64,000 nucleotides of DNA from Comamonas sp. KCTC 72670 (GTDB lineage: Bacteria > Myxococcota > Myxococcia > Myxococcales > Myxococcaceae): NCBI GenBank assembly GCA_014656495.1, contig BNCN01000008.1, forward strand, positions 124,001 through 188,000, given 5' to 3'. The notes beneath the pieces are model-generated. The model was not told where the DNA came from, did no database searches, and saw only the letters and a list, made by a program, of their open reading frames with translations. A program made the translations under genes and the position numbers. This document shows, in pieces, positions 8,716 to 15,808 of this stretch (position 1 is its first letter; the number at the start of each line of letters is the position of its first letter).

Positions 8716-9710
8716 AAGTCTCCCTCGAGCGTGACTTCCATCAGCCCCGTCACCGGCGCCTGGCCCTCGCGCTCCAGCACGCCGCGGTGCAGGTACGTCA
8801 CGGGGGAGCCCACCACCGTCCGCACGATGCCGCCCAGCACGCTGCCCAGGTCCTCCACGGGCGCGCTGCGCTGCAGCAGCGACGTGGAGCGCAGCACCAT
8901 GGTGGGGGCGCCATTGGCGAAGAGCTCCACCTTCCAGGAGCTCCGCTCCTTCACGCCGTCCCTCGCCAGGGTGAAGTGCTCCAGCGTGCGGGCCTCGGCG
9001 CCTTCCGCCATCGCATAGACGGGGCCGTAGTCGCCTTCGTGGCCCTCGCGCGCCAGCAGCAACAGCTTCTCGCCGCCGCGCAGCGCCCGGAAGCGCACCC
9101 AGCGCTTCGCCAGCTTCGCCGGCGCGATGGTGGAGCGGGTGTGGTCCGCGTACCCGCCGCCCGCGCCGGTGACGTCCGCGCCCTTGGGGCGCTTCACCGT
9201 CGCCTTCAGCGCGCTGAAGGGCAGCGTCAGCTCGTGGTGGTAGCGGTCCTTGCCCACCTCCACCAGGGAGCCGTCCACCGTCTGGCGCGTCATGGGCGCG
9301 GCGTACTCCAGGAGCACCCGCCCGCCATCCAGCGGGACTTCCACCCGCGTGCCCTCGGCCGTCGAGCGCGCCGAGCACGGGCCCATCTTCAGCGTGTGGG
9401 TGTCCGCGTCATAGCCCCAGTCCTTCGCCTTGACCTTCGTCTGCGCCGTCCAGGCCTTCTGGCCGGGGCTGAGCACCGTGGTCCGGCAGATGCCGGTGCG
9501 CGAGCCCGGGCCGATGTTCGTCACCGTCAGCTGCGCGAAGATGAAGGTGCCGTCGTCCAGGTCACCGATGAAGGAGAAGTTCTCCCCGTAGTTGTCACTG
9601 GAGGAGAACTTCGGCTCCAACACCGCGCCCGCCGCCGCCACGGAGGGCAGCGCGAGCGCGGCGGCCAGGGCCAGGCCCTTCAGGACCCGGAAGCGGCGTT
9701 CACGCCGCAT
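8712..9710 (-). CDS. Exported protein of unknown function, possibly lipocalin-like (332 aa)
   Basis: The start at 9710 (MRRERRF) gives a short basic region and a clean signal peptide ending near SVAAAGA; GGAG lies about 10 bases upstream, inside the preceding gene, whose end it overlaps by 11 bases. The mature protein is beta-rich (DNYGENFSFIGDLDDGTFIFAQL near its start) and loosely recalls CrtC/AttH-type lipocalin-fold proteins, but I would not insist on this. It sits between the phosphatidyltransferase and the phosphatase in the inositol-lipid operon. If truly a lipocalin fold it could bind or move the lipid product in the periplasm. Two cysteines (GICRTT, GPCSAR) may form a disulfide. Confidence 0.6.
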   Translation of the reverse strand: MRRERRFRVLKGLALAAALALPSVAAAGAVLEPKFSSSDNYGENFSFIGDLDDGTFIFAQLTVTNIGPGSRTGICRTTVLSPGQKAWTAQTKVKAKDWGYDADTHTLKMGPCSARSTAEGTRVEVPLDGGRVLLEYAAPMTRQTVDGSLVEVGKDRYHHELTLPFSALKATVKRPKGADVTGAGGGYADHTRSTIAPAKLAKRWVRFRALRGGEKLLLLAREGHEGDYGPVYAMAEGAEARTLEHFTLARDGVKERSSWKVELFANGAPTMVLRSTSLLQRSAPVEDLGSVLGGIVRTVVGSPVTYLHRGVLEREGQAPVTGLMEVTLEGDL

Positions 9711-10947
9711 GGGGGCGCTGCTCCATGAGGTCGTCGTCGGAGGCGGCCGCGTCGTTGAAGACGTAGTCACGCTGCAGCGGCAGGTTCCACGCGAAGTACA
9801 CCACGCCGCGCACCAGCCACCAGCCGAGCGCGTAGGCGAGCTGCGGGTGCAGCGTCAGCAGCGCCACGCCGCCCGCGTTGAGCAGCGCGCTGGTGCCGCT
9901 GACCACCGAGTAGCGCGCCAGCTGCCGCGCCACCGCGCCGTTGCTCTTGAAGGTGAGCACCCGGTTGATGGAGTAGTTCACCACCGCGCCCAGGCCGCAG
10001 CCCAGCACCGTGGCCCAGGCGGGCAGCATGCCCACCCACTCCACCAGGGCCAGCACCAGCGCGAAGTCCACCGCCGTGGCCAGCGCGCCCGCCAGGGCGT
10101 TGAGGCCGATGATGGCCTTGCCGGAGCGCGCCTCCTGCCGCTTGGGCGCCAGCGCCTTCACCAGGTTGCGGAAGCGGGAGAGCGCCGTGATGTTGCTCAT
10201 GACGGCGACGAAGACGAGCCCCACCACCGCCAGCCAGTGCATGGGGTGCTTCACCTCGGGCCAGAAGACGGCCTCCAGGATGGGGGACAGCGCCGTGCCC
10301 GCGCCCATGAAGAGCACGCGCTCCAGCCGCTGCATGGCGCCGTCGCGCACGTTGACGCCCAGGCCCTCGCCCTTGGCGCGCACGTAGGGCACCAGCGACG
10401 AGCCGAGCAGCGCCATCAGCGCGGGCAGCAGCACCCACGTGTCCCGGTAGTACCAGGCCAGGCCCATCAGCATCGCCGAGTCGACGTAGCGGTCCAGCAC
10501 CGAGTCCAGCGCCGCGCCCGCGGGGTTGGCCTCCTTGCGCGTGCGGGCGATGCGCCCGTCCATCACGTCCAGGATGCCGGCGAAGAGGAAGAGCCAGCCG
10601 CCCAGGGCGAAGCGGCCCGCCGCCACCGCCACACCGGACGAGATGCCCAGCAGGCCGGACAGCATGGACAGCGCGTTGGCCGGCAGGCCCGAGCGCAGAA
10701 TCACCGCCCACAGGGGCTGGATGACCCAGAAGAAGTAGTGCCGGAGGAAGAAGCCCACCAGCCCGTTGTTGCCGCGCTTGAGCGTCTCCTCGTCGCGCGG
10801 GATGCCCTTGAAGGCGCAGCGGATACAGAAGAGGAGCAACCCGCCAATGAAGTAGGCACAGGCGACGATGGCCGGGGCCAGCGCCGTCCAGATGCGGGCG
10901 GACGGAGACAGGTTGCCAGTCAACCACGCCATCAGGTTCTCAAGCAC
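9700..10947 (-). CDS. CDP-alcohol phosphatidyltransferase fused to a GtrA-like domain; candidate phosphatidylinositol-phosphate synthase (415 aa)
   Basis: Residues about 60-275 form a CDP-alcohol phosphatidyltransferase with the complete catalytic signature DG(x2)AR(x8)G(x3)D(x3)D at about Asp130-Asp152, followed by YVRAKGEGLG and MQRLERV as in bacterial PIP-synthase-type enzymes. Residues about 285-400 form a four-helix GtrA-like domain (AVVNYSINRVLTFKS), a module linked elsewhere to flipping or membrane handling of lipid-linked sugars. The GTG start at 10947 has AGAGGAGA 8 bases upstream, and the gene overlaps the preceding one by 8 bases. Next to ino1, the likely reaction is CDP-diacylglycerol plus inositol-3-phosphate giving phosphatidylinositol phosphate. 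Joining synthase and GtrA in one chain is unusual. Confidence 0.85.
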   Translation of the reverse strand: MLENLMAWLTGNLSPSARIWTALAPAIVACAYFIGGLLLFCIRCAFKGIPRDEETLKRGNNGLVGFFLRHYFFWVIQPLWAVILRSGLPANALSMLSGLLGISSGVAVAAGRFALGGWLFLFAGILDVMDGRIARTRKEANPAGAALDSVLDRYVDSAMLMGLAWYYRDTWVLLPALMALLGSSLVPYVRAKGEGLGVNVRDGAMQRLERVLFMGAGTALSPILEAVFWPEVKHPMHWLAVVGLVFVAVMSNITALSRFRNLVKALAPKRQEARSGKAIIGLNALAGALATAVDFALVLALVEWVGMLPAWATVLGCGLGAVVNYSINRVLTFKSNGAVARQLARYSVVSGTSALLNAGGVALLTLHPQLAYALGWWLVRGVVYFAWNLPLQRDYVFNDAAASDDDLMEQRPHAA

Positions 10948-11866
10948 GGGTGTCTCCTCTTGTAGTCAACGGCACGGTCCACTGCGTGGAGGCCGTCATG
11001 CGGGCGTAGACGCTCTCGACCGCCAGATATGCAACCGCCGCCACGCCCAGGCCCGCGAGCACGTCCAGGACGTAGTGGTGAGTCAGGTAGACGGCGGAGA
11101 ACGCCACGAGCAGCGCGAAGAGCCCGCTGACGACGCGCCACGCCCAGCCGCGCGACCAAACGAACATCGTCATCAAGAAGGGGTAGGCCGCGTGGAGGGA
11201 GGGCATGGCCCCGAAGACGTTGGTGCTCCGCGAGTAGAAGCTCGCAAAATAGCTGATCCCCAGCATCGCGTCGAAACGGGCTGTTCCCGCGGGGTTGGGC
11301 GGCGCGGCCAGGTCGGCGGGCCCGGGGCCGTACTGGAGCACGTACCAGGGGGGCGCGGCCGGATAGACGACGTAGATGATGATGCCCAGGGCGTTCACCA
11401 CGAGGAACCCCCAGCACACCCGCTCGAAGAGCGAGTCCTTCTTCACGTAGAAGAAGAGGGCCAGGAGGAAGACCTCGTACAGGTAGGCCGCGTAGGCGAA
11501 GCCGCAGAGCAGGTCCAGGGCGGGGGTGAAGCGCGTGGCCCACCAGTCGGGCCAGTGGGTGCCGCCGGGCGCCGGGAACAACTGGCGCTCCAGCTCCCAC
11601 AGGTCGCCCGTGTGGATGGGGCCCCGCAGGAACAGCCAGAGCCCCTGGGTGTCCAGCAGCATCCCGGTCAGCCACAAAGCGAGCCCACCGCGGAGGAAGC
11701 GCTGCAACCGGGGGCCCGCCCAGGCCACCCCCAGAATCAGCGCATCCACCACGACGTGGTCCCACCGCAGCCGGCCGGTGGCGAACACCAGCGTCAAGTG
11801 GCTCAACCCCAGGAAGGTGGCGAGCCACGTGAGCGCGGTGACCTTATTTGGAGAGCGGGAGGTCAT
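10940..11866 (-). CDS. PAP2-superfamily enzyme of the AUR1 (inositol phosphorylceramide synthase) type (308 aa)
   Basis: A polytopic PAP2 protein with about six to eight helices. Its motifs match fungal AUR1 in order and wording: PPWY in a loop, a GTARFD segment (AUR1 has GGLARID), VFGAMPSLHAA (AUR1: VFGAFPSLHS) and YLTHHYVLDVLAG (AUR1: YLTHHYFVDL). The catalytic triad is His at about 225, His264 and Asp268. AUR1 transfers phosphoinositol from phosphatidylinositol to ceramide. Adjacent ino1 and a PIP-synthase-like gene strongly support that reaction here. The ATG at 11866 overlaps the end of ino1 by 23 bases with GGAG directly before it, so it is coupled. The alternative is a phosphatase acting on another lipid phosphate. 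Confidence 0.83.
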   Translation of the reverse strand: MTSRSPNKVTALTWLATFLGLSHLTLVFATGRLRWDHVVVDALILGVAWAGPRLQRFLRGGLALWLTGMLLDTQGLWLFLRGPIHTGDLWELERQLFPAPGGTHWPDWWATRFTPALDLLCGFAYAAYLYEVFLLALFFYVKKDSLFERVCWGFLVVNALGIIIYVVYPAAPPWYVLQYGPGPADLAAPPNPAGTARFDAMLGISYFASFYSRSTNVFGAMPSLHAAYPFLMTMFVWSRGWAWRVVSGLFALLVAFSAVYLTHHYVLDVLAGLGVAAVAYLAVESVYARMTASTQWTVPLTTRGDTRA

Positions 11867-13178
11867 CTCCGTAGTAGTCGAGCCCGAGGTGGGTGATGGG
11901 GTCCTCGCCGGCGACGACGCGCAGCGTGTTCTTCAGCTTGGTCAGCTGGATGAAGAGGTCGTGCTCCACCGGCAGGCCCGGCTGCGCCATGGGGCTCTTG
12001 AAGTAGAAGGACATCCACTCCTGGATGCCGCGCCACTCCAGCCGCTTGGCCAGGTCCAGGAACAGCGCGATGTCCAGCACCAGCGGGGCCGCCAGGATGG
12101 AGTCGCGGCAGAGGAAGTTGACCTTGATCTGCATCGGGTAGCCGAGCCACCCGGTGATGTCGATGTTGTCCCAACCCTCCTTCGCGTCGCCGCGGGGCGG
12201 GTAGTAGTGGATGGACACCTTGTGCGCGTACTTCTTGTACAGCTCCGGGTACAGCTCGGGCTGCAGGATGGTGTCCAGCACGCTCGACTTGGTGACTTCC
12301 TTGGCCTTGAAGGCCGCGGGGTCATCCAGAACTTCACCGTCGCGGTTGCCCAGGATGTTGGTGGAGAACCAGCCCTCCAGGCCCAGCATGCGGGCCTTGA
12401 GCGCGGGCGCGATGACCGTCTTCATCATCGTCTGGCCGCTCTTGAGGTCGCGGCCGGCGACGGCCACCGACTCCTGCTTGGCCAGCTCCTGGAGCGCCGG
12501 CGTGTCCACGCTGGCGTTGGGCGTGGCGTTGGCGAAGGGCACGCCCTCCTTGATGGCCGCGTAGGTGTAGAGCGCGGTGGGGTTGATGTCGGGGCTGTTC
12601 TCGTCCAGCGCCTTCTCGAAGGCGGCCAGCGTCTTGAAGGACTCGGGCAGGGGACGGAAGGTCTCCACGCTGCTGCACACCACCATCACGGCGCGCGTCG
12701 CGTTGAGCTCCTTCTTGAAGTCGCGGATGTCCTGGCGCAGCGCCTCGATGCTCTCGCGGTGCGTCTTGGTGGACTTGATGTGGTTCGCCTCGATGCGGCG
12801 GACGAACTCAGGGTCGTGCACGCCCTGCTTCGGCTTGATGCTCTGGAGGAACGGCTTCACCTCCTCCAGGTGCTTGTCGCTCAGCACGCCCGAGCGCACC
12901 GCCACTTCGTACGCGTCCTCGCGGATGATGTCCCACGCGCCGAAGGCGATGTCCTTGAGCTCCGCGAGAGGAACCAGCTCGTTGAGCTTCACGGTGCGAC
13001 CGTCGGTGCGCTTGCCGAGGCGGGCCGTGCCCATCTGCGTGAGCGAGCCAATGGGGTGGCCCTTACCCTGCCGCGCGAGCTCGACGCCCGCCATCAGCGT
13101 GGTGGACACAGCGCCCAAGCCGGGAATCAGCACCGCGAGCTTGCCGTCAGGCTTCGACACCGACCTCTTGTTTTCCAT
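11844..13178 (-). CDS. ino1: Inositol-3-phosphate synthase (444 aa)
   Basis: Converts glucose-6-phosphate to 1L-myo-inositol-1(3)-phosphate with NAD as internal cofactor, in the cytosol. The N-terminal Rossmann loop (LIPGLGAVSTT) and the central catalytic region (ATNILGNRDGEVL-like segment, here STNILGNRDGEVLDD) with later KVNFLCRDSILAAPLVLD are characteristic. Length fits the bacterial family. AAGGA lies about 9 bases before the ATG. It is the first gene of a five-gene operon in which every junction downstream overlaps or nearly so, giving the soluble inositol phosphate used by the membrane enzymes that follow. A possible sigma70-type promoter lies about 90 bases upstream. Confidence 0.92.
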   Translation of the reverse strand: MENKRSVSKPDGKLAVLIPGLGAVSTTLMAGVELARQGKGHPIGSLTQMGTARLGKRTDGRTVKLNELVPLAELKDIAFGAWDIIREDAYEVAVRSGVLSDKHLEEVKPFLQSIKPKQGVHDPEFVRRIEANHIKSTKTHRESIEALRQDIRDFKKELNATRAVMVVCSSVETFRPLPESFKTLAAFEKALDENSPDINPTALYTYAAIKEGVPFANATPNASVDTPALQELAKQESVAVAGRDLKSGQTMMKTVIAPALKARMLGLEGWFSTNILGNRDGEVLDDPAAFKAKEVTKSSVLDTILQPELYPELYKKYAHKVSIHYYPPRGDAKEGWDNIDITGWLGYPMQIKVNFLCRDSILAAPLVLDIALFLDLAKRLEWRGIQEWMSFYFKSPMAQPGLPVEHDLFIQLTKLKNTLRVVAGEDPITHLGLDYYGDDLPLSK

Positions 13179-13500
13179 CGTGATGTTCCTTCGTTAGACG
13201 TATTCGAGTCGGCCGCGTGCGGGTCGGTACGATACCGGCCGTGCATGTGGAAAATCTCGAAAGCGGATGGTTGATACTCTAAAGCGTTCGTCACTTCAAC
13301 GTCATGAGCGTGGCGGCTCTTACCACCCGAAGGCGCCGCACTCATGGATCAGGCCCAGCCCAGGTACAAGGCAGGCAGATCGACGCTGTCAGAGAAACAC
13401 CAGGTCGTCAGAAGGGCGACATCCACGGCACACTCCTAGGACAGGGCCGACATGGGTGCATGTTGACCCTCTCTGTGGGTGTTGGACGCGCGGGCCCCAC
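13179..13500. other. Intergenic region upstream of ino1
   Basis: This 322-base gap lies between the start of ino1 and the stop of the following minus-strand oxidase gene. It is less G+C rich than its surroundings. Apart from the candidate promoter at 13271-13299 I see no gene, tRNA or strong hairpin. Short ORFs here have no ribosome site. It is long enough for regulatory sequence of the inositol-lipid operon. Confidence 0.4.
13271..13299 (-). promoter_or_regulatory. Possible sigma70-like promoter for the inositol-lipid operon
   Basis: On the minus strand TTGAAG (13299-13294) is followed after exactly 17 bases by TATCAA (13276-13271), each 4 of 6 to consensus, about 90 bases upstream of the ino1 ATG. 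Position and spacing are right, but the matches are partial and the surroundings are G+C rich. Confidence 0.3.
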
Positions 13501-14028
13501 TCAGTGGGGCAGTGAGGCGTTGTCGTCCAGGTCGAGCTTCTGGTGGTCGCCGGGCGCGTAGGGCTTGCCGGTGAGGGCGGCCTTCACCATGCCGGCCAGC
13601 TGCACCATGCGCCCATTGGGCGTGTCCCAGTACTCGGCCTTCTCCACGCGGACGCAGAGCAGCGCGAGCTCGGGGTCGTCCAGGCCTTCTGGGAACCAGG
13701 CCTTGAGGGTGGGGTTCCACAGCTCGCGGGCCTTCTCCTTGTCCAGCACCAGCCGGCACTGGCCGCTGACGGAGACGTAGCGGTCCCGGGTGGGGTCCGA
13801 GTACGCGAGGCTGACGTGATGGTCGTGCGTCACTTCGTCGACCTTGGGCGAGTGCTCGCGCGTGAAAAACCAGAGCTCGCCGTCGAAGTCGCGCTCATGG
13901 GTCCACATGGGACGGCTGCGCAGGCTGCCGTCCGCCTCCACGGTGGTCATCATCGCGACCTTGATGCCCTTGATGAGGTCGGTGAAATGCCCGGTAACGT
14001 CTTGCGTGTCCTTTGGCTTCCTGGCCAT
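13501..14028 (-). CDS. Pyridoxamine-5'-phosphate-oxidase-fold protein, general stress type (175 aa)
   Basis: A flavin-binding split-barrel protein of the PNPOx/general-stress-protein-26 group. Visible features are the early strand VAMMTTVEADGSLRSRPM, ELWFFTREHSPKVDEV, and later VSVSGQCRLV and EYWDTPNGRMVQL. These proteins bind FMN or similar cofactors; physiological substrates are mostly unknown. The start at 14028 is decided by GGGAGG 6 bases upstream; the longer reading adds 17 residues without a site. It is monocistronic by spacing. The true PdxH residues cannot be confirmed, so vitamin B6 synthesis should not be assumed. Confidence 0.82.
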   Translation of the reverse strand: MARKPKDTQDVTGHFTDLIKGIKVAMMTTVEADGSLRSRPMWTHERDFDGELWFFTREHSPKVDEVTHDHHVSLAYSDPTRDRYVSVSGQCRLVLDKEKARELWNPTLKAWFPEGLDDPELALLCVRVEKAEYWDTPNGRMVQLAGMVKAALTGKPYAPGDHQKLDLDDNASLPH

Positions 14029-14152
14029 GGCTGCCTCCCTTGGGAGCACAAGGTAGGTCGCGCGGAGTCCGCCGGGCACATGGCGGTGGCCCGGCCGCCG
14101 CCAGGGCAGCCGGGCGTGTGGTAGGTGGCCGGGCAGGAAAGCGAGGGTTCAG

Positions 14153-14647
14153 ATGCTGAAGACGGCGTGGAACGAGTGGAGCCTGAAGGCGCTGCAGCTG
14201 GAGACGGCGGTGCTGGCGCTGGAGGAGATCGACCTGCCCGAGGAGATGCACGCGCTGCAGGAGGCGGCCGAGGAGAAGCTGCTGGCCCTGGCGCGCGCGT
14301 GGAAGGCCCGTCAGCCGGAGCGTGAGCCGCGCAAGTGGGAGCGCCAGACGCTGCCCGAGGGCATGCCCCGCGACGCCGAGCTCAAGGACCTGGTGGAGGG
14401 CTTCAAGGAGGACGGCAAGGCGTGGACCCTGCTGCGCGCCACCAGCGACCACCAGGAGGTGGTCGAGACGCTGGTGTCGGAAGGCCGCGCCTGCATGGCC
14501 GCGGGCGGCGAGTACTACCTGGGCCAGTGGGACGCGAAGGAGTCCGTGCTGGAGGTGGGCCGCGACGACGACGCGGACGAGCCGGGCACGGGCCTGGTGC
14601 TGGAGCCCACGGGGGAGCTCCAGTACACGCCGGACCCGGAGCTGTAA
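14153..14647 (+). CDS. Acidic protein of unknown function (164 aa)
   Basis: Not recognised. GAGGG lies about 7 bases before the ATG. The first half (to about residue 70) is strongly helical with heptad-like Leu and Glu (LQLETAVLALEEIDLPEEM), possibly a coiled coil; the rest is mixed and very acidic near the end (GRDDDADEPG). No signal peptide or membrane segment, so it is probably cytosolic. It is convergent with the aldo/keto reductase gene, the stops being 6 bases apart. Codon use is normal for the window. Confidence 0.65.
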   Translation: MLKTAWNEWSLKALQLETAVLALEEIDLPEEMHALQEAAEEKLLALARAWKARQPEREPRKWERQTLPEGMPRDAELKDLVEGFKEDGKAWTLLRATSDHQEVVETLVSEGRACMAAGGEYYLGQWDAKESVLEVGRDDDADEPGTGLVLEPTGELQYTPDPEL

Positions 14648-14653
14648 CGCCGC

Positions 14654-15622
14654 TCAGCGCTCCAGCTCCTTCACGATGCGGGCGCGGAGCTTCTCGTCGG
14701 GCAACCGGCCGAAGCCCGCGCGGACGTTGTCCGCGGCGTGTGAGGGCTTGCTCGTCGCGGGCAGCGGGCAGTGCACCGCGGGGTGGCCCAGGATGAACTT
14801 GAGGAACACCTGCGCCCAACTGGTGCAGTCGATGTCCGCGGCCCAGCCGGGCAGGGGACGGCCGCGCACGCGGTCGAAGAGGGCGCCGCTGGAGAAGGGC
14901 TGCATGACGAGCACCGCGACGCCGTGCTCGGCCGCGGCGGGCAGCAGGCGCTTCTCCGCGTCGCGCTCCAGCACCGAGTAGGGCAGCTGTACGAAGTCCA
15001 CCTTCTCCTCGCGGATGAAGCGCTCCAGGTCGTCGAAGGCGCTGCGCGCATAGTGCGTGACGCCGAGGTAGCGGAGGGTGCCGGCGGCCTTCCATTCGCG
15101 CAGCACGGGCAGGTGCGCGCGCCAGTCCACCAGGTTGTGAATCTGCATCAGGTCCATGCGGCCGTGGCCCATGAGGCGCAGCGACTTGCGCATCTGCGCG
15201 ATGCCCGCGTCCTTTCCTGTCGTCCACACCTTGGTGGCCAGGAAGGGCTTCTTCGTCTCGCCCAGCTTCTCCAGCAGCTCGCCCGTGACTTGCTCCGAGC
15301 GGCCGTACATGGGCGAGGAGTCGATGAGGCGCGCGCCCGCGTCCAGGAAGGTGCGGAGCACCTCCGCCAGGGGCGCCTGTTCGGCTGGCGCGGCGTCGAA
15401 GGTCTGCCAGGTGCCGAGCCCGATGACAGGCAGGGCCTCGCCCGTGCGGGGGATGGGGCGTGTGAGCATCGACTCTCCTCGGGCGGGGGCGGCGGGCTTG
15501 GGTGAGGGCTTCGTGGCCGATTGCGCGGCGGCGAGGCCGGGCAGCAGCAGTCCCCCCAGGGTCGCGGTGAGCACGTCGCGGCGGGACGGGGTGTACGGAG
15601 CGCGGGATGACATGGCCGCCAT
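14654..15622 (-). CDS. Tat-exported aldo/keto reductase (322 aa)
   Basis: Residues 1-34 form a twin-arginine signal (SRRDVLTATLGGLLLPGLAAA), so the folded enzyme should be exported to the periplasm. The remainder is a TIM-barrel aldo/keto reductase with the catalytic set: Asp and Tyr in DSSPMYGRS, Lys in TKVW, His in QIHN. The NADPH site segment near the C-terminus (LPATSKPSHAADN) is present. Use of a nicotinamide enzyme outside the cytosol is unusual, but Tat-signal AKRs are common in this group of bacteria. Two in-frame ATGs (15622, 15613) are equally possible starts. Substrate unknown. Confidence 0.85.
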   Translation of the reverse strand: MAAMSSRAPYTPSRRDVLTATLGGLLLPGLAAAQSATKPSPKPAAPARGESMLTRPIPRTGEALPVIGLGTWQTFDAAPAEQAPLAEVLRTFLDAGARLIDSSPMYGRSEQVTGELLEKLGETKKPFLATKVWTTGKDAGIAQMRKSLRLMGHGRMDLMQIHNLVDWRAHLPVLREWKAAGTLRYLGVTHYARSAFDDLERFIREEKVDFVQLPYSVLERDAEKRLLPAAAEHGVAVLVMQPFSSGALFDRVRGRPLPGWAADIDCTSWAQVFLKFILGHPAVHCPLPATSKPSHAADNVRAGFGRLPDEKLRARIVKELER

Positions 15623-15808
15623 GTTAGCGGCGCACCGGTGGACGTTCGCGCGCGGCGGATGCGCGGGAGTGGACAGGTGACAGTTCCTGGCGGAGCCGGT
15701 GTTCCCTTGTCACGAGCGGGGCGGTGACGCACCCGGCGACTTTTCGGCATCGGTGCCCGCGCGGCGTGGTCCGGGCCGTTCTCAATCCAGTCCAGGAAGG
15801 TCCAGGCG

